Shown here in pieces: positions 5,158 through 6,543 of a DNA stretch of 6,543 nt. The stretch is from positions 1 through 6,543 of the forward strand of contig VBKD01000053.1 in the NCBI GenBank assembly GCA_005888075.1. The letters run 5' to 3'. The notes beneath the pieces were generated by a model, which was not told where the DNA came from, ran no database searches, and worked only from the letters and a program-made list of their open reading frames with translations. The position numbers were made by a program, and so were the translations under genes. The stretch comes from Chloroflexota bacterium. Its GTDB lineage: Bacteria > Chloroflexota > Dormibacteria > Dormibacterales > Dormibacteraceae. Every line of letters starts with the position of its first letter. Within the stretch, counting starts at the first letter, position 1.

Positions 5158-5549
5158 TGGCAAAGAAGAAGGTCGTCCGAACCCGCCGGCGGGAGCGCAA
5201 GAACGTCGTCGCGGGCCAGGCGCACATCCAGAGCACGTTCAACAACACGATCGTCTCGATCAGCGATGTCGACGGCAATGTCATCGCGTGGGGCTCCGCC
5301 GGTGCGCAGGGCTTCAAGGGCAGCCGCAAGTCGACACCGTTCGCCGCGCAGGTAACCGCCGAGGCGACCGCGAAGCGCGCGCTCGAGCACGGCATGCGCT
5401 CGATCGAGGTTTTCGTCCGCGGTCCGGGCGCCGGCCGCGAGGCCGCGATCCGATCGCTGCAGGCAACCGGGCTTGAGGTCAGCGCCATCGTTGACGTGAC
5501 GCCGATCCCGCACAACGGTTGCCGTCCGCCGAAGCGGAGGCGCGTGTAA
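5157..5549 (+). CDS. rpsK: 30S ribosomal protein S11 (uS11)
   Basis: S11 is a platform protein near the mRNA exit and E site, paired with S7 and S21-side rRNA. The 130-residue length is normal. The basic N-terminus (KKKVVRTRRRERKNV) leads to AHIQSTFNNTIVSISD (22-37), AWGSAGAQGFKGSRKSTPFA (44-63), VFVRGPGAGREAAIRSL and the family-ending DVTPIPHNGCRPPKRRRV. All are textbook S11 segments with no indel that I can see. The start ATG shares a base with the rpsM stop, with only a weak AGG at 5148-5150, so translation is probably coupled. The last codons contain a strong ribosome site for rpsD. Confidence 0.98.
   Translation: MAKKKVVRTRRRERKNVVAGQAHIQSTFNNTIVSISDVDGNVIAWGSAGAQGFKGSRKSTPFAAQVTAEATAKRALEHGMRSIEVFVRGPGAGREAAIRSLQATGLEVSAIVDVTPIPHNGCRPPKRRRV
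5536..5540 (+). promoter_or_regulatory. Ribosome binding site deciding the rpsD start
   Basis: GGAGG lies 8 bases before ATG 5549 and is encoded within the conserved Lys-Arg-Arg-Arg end of S11. It supports ATG 5549 over the further in-frame upstream ATG at 5519, which would add ten residues unrelated to S4. Confidence 0.65.
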
Positions 5550-6169
5550 TGGCGAATTACAGCGGCCCAGTCTGCCGTTTCTGCCGTCGCGAGGGCGCCA
5601 AGCTCTACCTGAAAGGCGAGCGCTGCTACACGCCGAAATGCGCCATCGAGCGCCGCGCGTTCGCGCCCGGCATGCACGGTCAGGCGCGCAAGCGCAAGAC
5701 GTCGGACTACGGCATCCAGCTGCGCGCGAAGCAGAAGGCGCGCCGCATCTACGGGTTGCTGGAGAAGCAGTTCCGCAACTACTTCAATACCGCTTCCAAC
5801 GAACCCGGCGTCACCGGCGTGAACCTGCTGCGACACCTCGAGCTCCGGCTGGACAACGTCGTCTACCGCCTCGGCCTCGGCGCGTCGCGCAAGCAGGCCC
5901 GGCAATTGGTAACCCACCGACACTTCGACGTCAACGGCAAGCTGGTCAACGTTCCCTCGTACCAGGTGAAGCCGGGTGACGTCGTCAAGGTCAGGCCGTC
6001 AAACGGCGTGTTCGATGTGGCGCTGGAGGCGTCGAAAGTTCGCCCGGTGCCCGCATGGCTTTCATTCAATACGGACGACAAGTCCGCCAAGATCCTCGCC
6101 CGGCCGGAGCGCCACGAGATGGAGCCCGGGGTTGAGGAGCAGTTGATCGTTGAGTTCTATTCAAGGTAG
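5549..6169 (+). CDS. rpsD: 30S ribosomal protein S4 (uS4), zinc-binding form
   Basis: S4 nucleates 16S rRNA 5'-domain assembly, lines the mRNA entry tunnel with S3 and S5, and influences fidelity. The 206-residue protein keeps the N-terminal zinc site Cys9, Cys12, Cys26, Cys31 (C-x2-C-x13-C-x4-C), which many S4 proteins have lost. YGIQLRAKQKARRIYGLLEKQF follows at about 54-75. The S4 RNA-binding domain (about 95-160) reads LELRLDNVVYRLGLGASRKQARQLV, then the VNGKLVNVPSYQVKPGDVV hairpin. The C-terminus ends EEQLIVEFYSR, the normal family ending. The ATG shares one base with the rpsK stop. Placement between rpsK and rpoA is the Escherichia coli/Actinomycetota-type order; in Bacillus rpsD is elsewhere. 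S4 is often the autogenous regulator of its operon, but no binding structure is evident here. Confidence 0.98.
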   Translation: MANYSGPVCRFCRREGAKLYLKGERCYTPKCAIERRAFAPGMHGQARKRKTSDYGIQLRAKQKARRIYGLLEKQFRNYFNTASNEPGVTGVNLLRHLELRLDNVVYRLGLGASRKQARQLVTHRHFDVNGKLVNVPSYQVKPGDVVKVRPSNGVFDVALEASKVRPVPAWLSFNTDDKSAKILARPERHEMEPGVEEQLIVEFYSR

Positions 6170-6170
6170 C

Positions 6171-6175
6171 GGAGG
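6171..6175 (+). promoter_or_regulatory. Ribosome binding site for rpoA
   Basis: GGAGG follows the rpsD stop, then an A-rich spacer including A6 at 6178-6183. It is 13 bases before the in-frame TTG 6189 and 31 bases before ATG 6207. It is too far to serve the ATG in the usual way, so it bears on the choice of rpoA start. Confidence 0.45.
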
Positions 6176-6206
6176 ATAAAAAACCCAGTTGGCAATTGAC
6201 ACTCAG

Positions 6207-6543
6207 ATGACAGTGACCCCTCAGGTCCGCAAGCTCGAGACGAGCGCGAACTACGGCAAGTTCGACATCGAGCCGCTGGACCCGGGGTTTGGCACGACGC
6301 TCGGCAACACGCTGCGCCGCGTGCTGCTCTCGTCGCTTTGGGGCGCGGGCGTGACGTCGATCCAGATCGACGGTGTGGCGCACGAGTTCACTGCGATCCC
6401 GCACGTGAAGGAGGACGTGACCGAGGTCATCCTCAACATCAAGAACCTTCGCCTGAAGAGCTTCACCGAGGACCCGGTGACGCTGCTGCTCGACGTGAAG
6501 GGACCGGCGGAGGTAAAGGCGTCCCACATCCAGGCTTCGTCCG
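6207..6543 (+). CDS. rpoA: DNA-directed RNA polymerase alpha subunit, N-terminal part
   Basis: The open frame runs off the right edge after 112 whole codons, so only part of the N-terminal domain is present. This domain dimerises and scaffolds assembly of beta and beta'. The diagnostic segment is YGKFDIEPLDPGFGTTLGN (16-34), then TLRRVLLSSL (35-44), and later IDGVAHEFTAIPHVKEDVTE. Trp45 replaces the proline common after SSL (SSLPGA in most homologues). ATG 6207 is annotated as start. An in-frame TTG at 6189 would add six residues (M-A-I-D-T-Q) and lies 13 bases from GGAGG, whereas the ATG has no nearby ribosome site; both give plausible N-terminal lengths. The C-terminal domain that contacts UP elements and activators is outside the window. 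Confidence 0.95.
   Translation, partial: MTVTPQVRKLETSANYGKFDIEPLDPGFGTTLGNTLRRVLLSSLWGAGVTSIQIDGVAHEFTAIPHVKEDVTEVILNIKNLRLKSFTEDPVTLLLDVKGPAEVKASHIQASS

Noticed and set aside
6196..6201. TTGACA, a perfect -35 hexamer before rpoA
   Set aside because: No -10-like hexamer occurs 16-19 bases downstream (the DNA is C/G-rich there), so a promoter is not supported.
1..6543. A previously undescribed multi-gene system, CRISPR array, mobile element or RNA gene
   Set aside because: Every long forward frame is an identified housekeeping gene, the only gap over 50 bases is 91 bases long, and no direct-repeat array, transposase, tRNA or rRNA sequence was seen.

Overview
The window is a stretch of the conserved ribosomal-protein superoperon (end of the spc block, then the alpha block) from a bacterium of high G+C content (roughly two-thirds by eye). 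All genes are on the + strand and tightly packed. The order is rplR (3' end), rpsE, rpmD, rplO, secY, adk, map, infA, rpmJ, rpsM, rpsK, rpsD, rpoA (5' end). Having adk, map and infA between secY and rpmJ is the arrangement of Gram-positive and related phyla. Having rpsD between rpsK and rpoA excludes a Bacillus-type layout. The adenylate kinase carries a zinc-binding LID, which actinobacterial enzymes usually lack. I therefore lean towards Chloroflexota, Dormibacterota or a neighbouring lineage, but this is inference from memory and the phylum cannot be fixed from the sequence alone.

Positions 1-4331 form one translationally coupled block: uL18 end, uS5, uL30, uL15, SecY, adenylate kinase and methionine aminopeptidase. 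Consecutive genes overlap by 4-11 bases or lie 3-6 bases apart. S5, L30 and L15 all carry C-terminal tails beyond the usual family length. SecY is the protein-conducting channel, Adk supplies adenylate balance, and Map removes initiator methionine from nascent chains.

Positions 4332-4422 are the largest gap. It holds two adjacent perfect hairpins that look like an intergenic repeat, followed by an extended -10 element (TGGTATACT). That element sits so close to the best infA start (GTG at 4423) that infA mRNA may be leaderless. This is the one point in the window where transcription could be re-initiated.

Positions 4423-6543 are the alpha block: IF-1, bL36, uS13, uS11, uS4 and the N-terminal part of RNA polymerase alpha. 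L36 and S4 keep their zinc-binding cysteines. IF-1 is divergent in its 30S-contacting loop, and S13 has a short insertion in a usually length-conserved region. The rpoA start is ambiguous between ATG 6207 and TTG 6189.

I see no mobile element, CRISPR array, tRNA, rRNA or new multi-gene system. The interest lies in the map-infA gap and in lineage-specific indels and tails of otherwise universal proteins.
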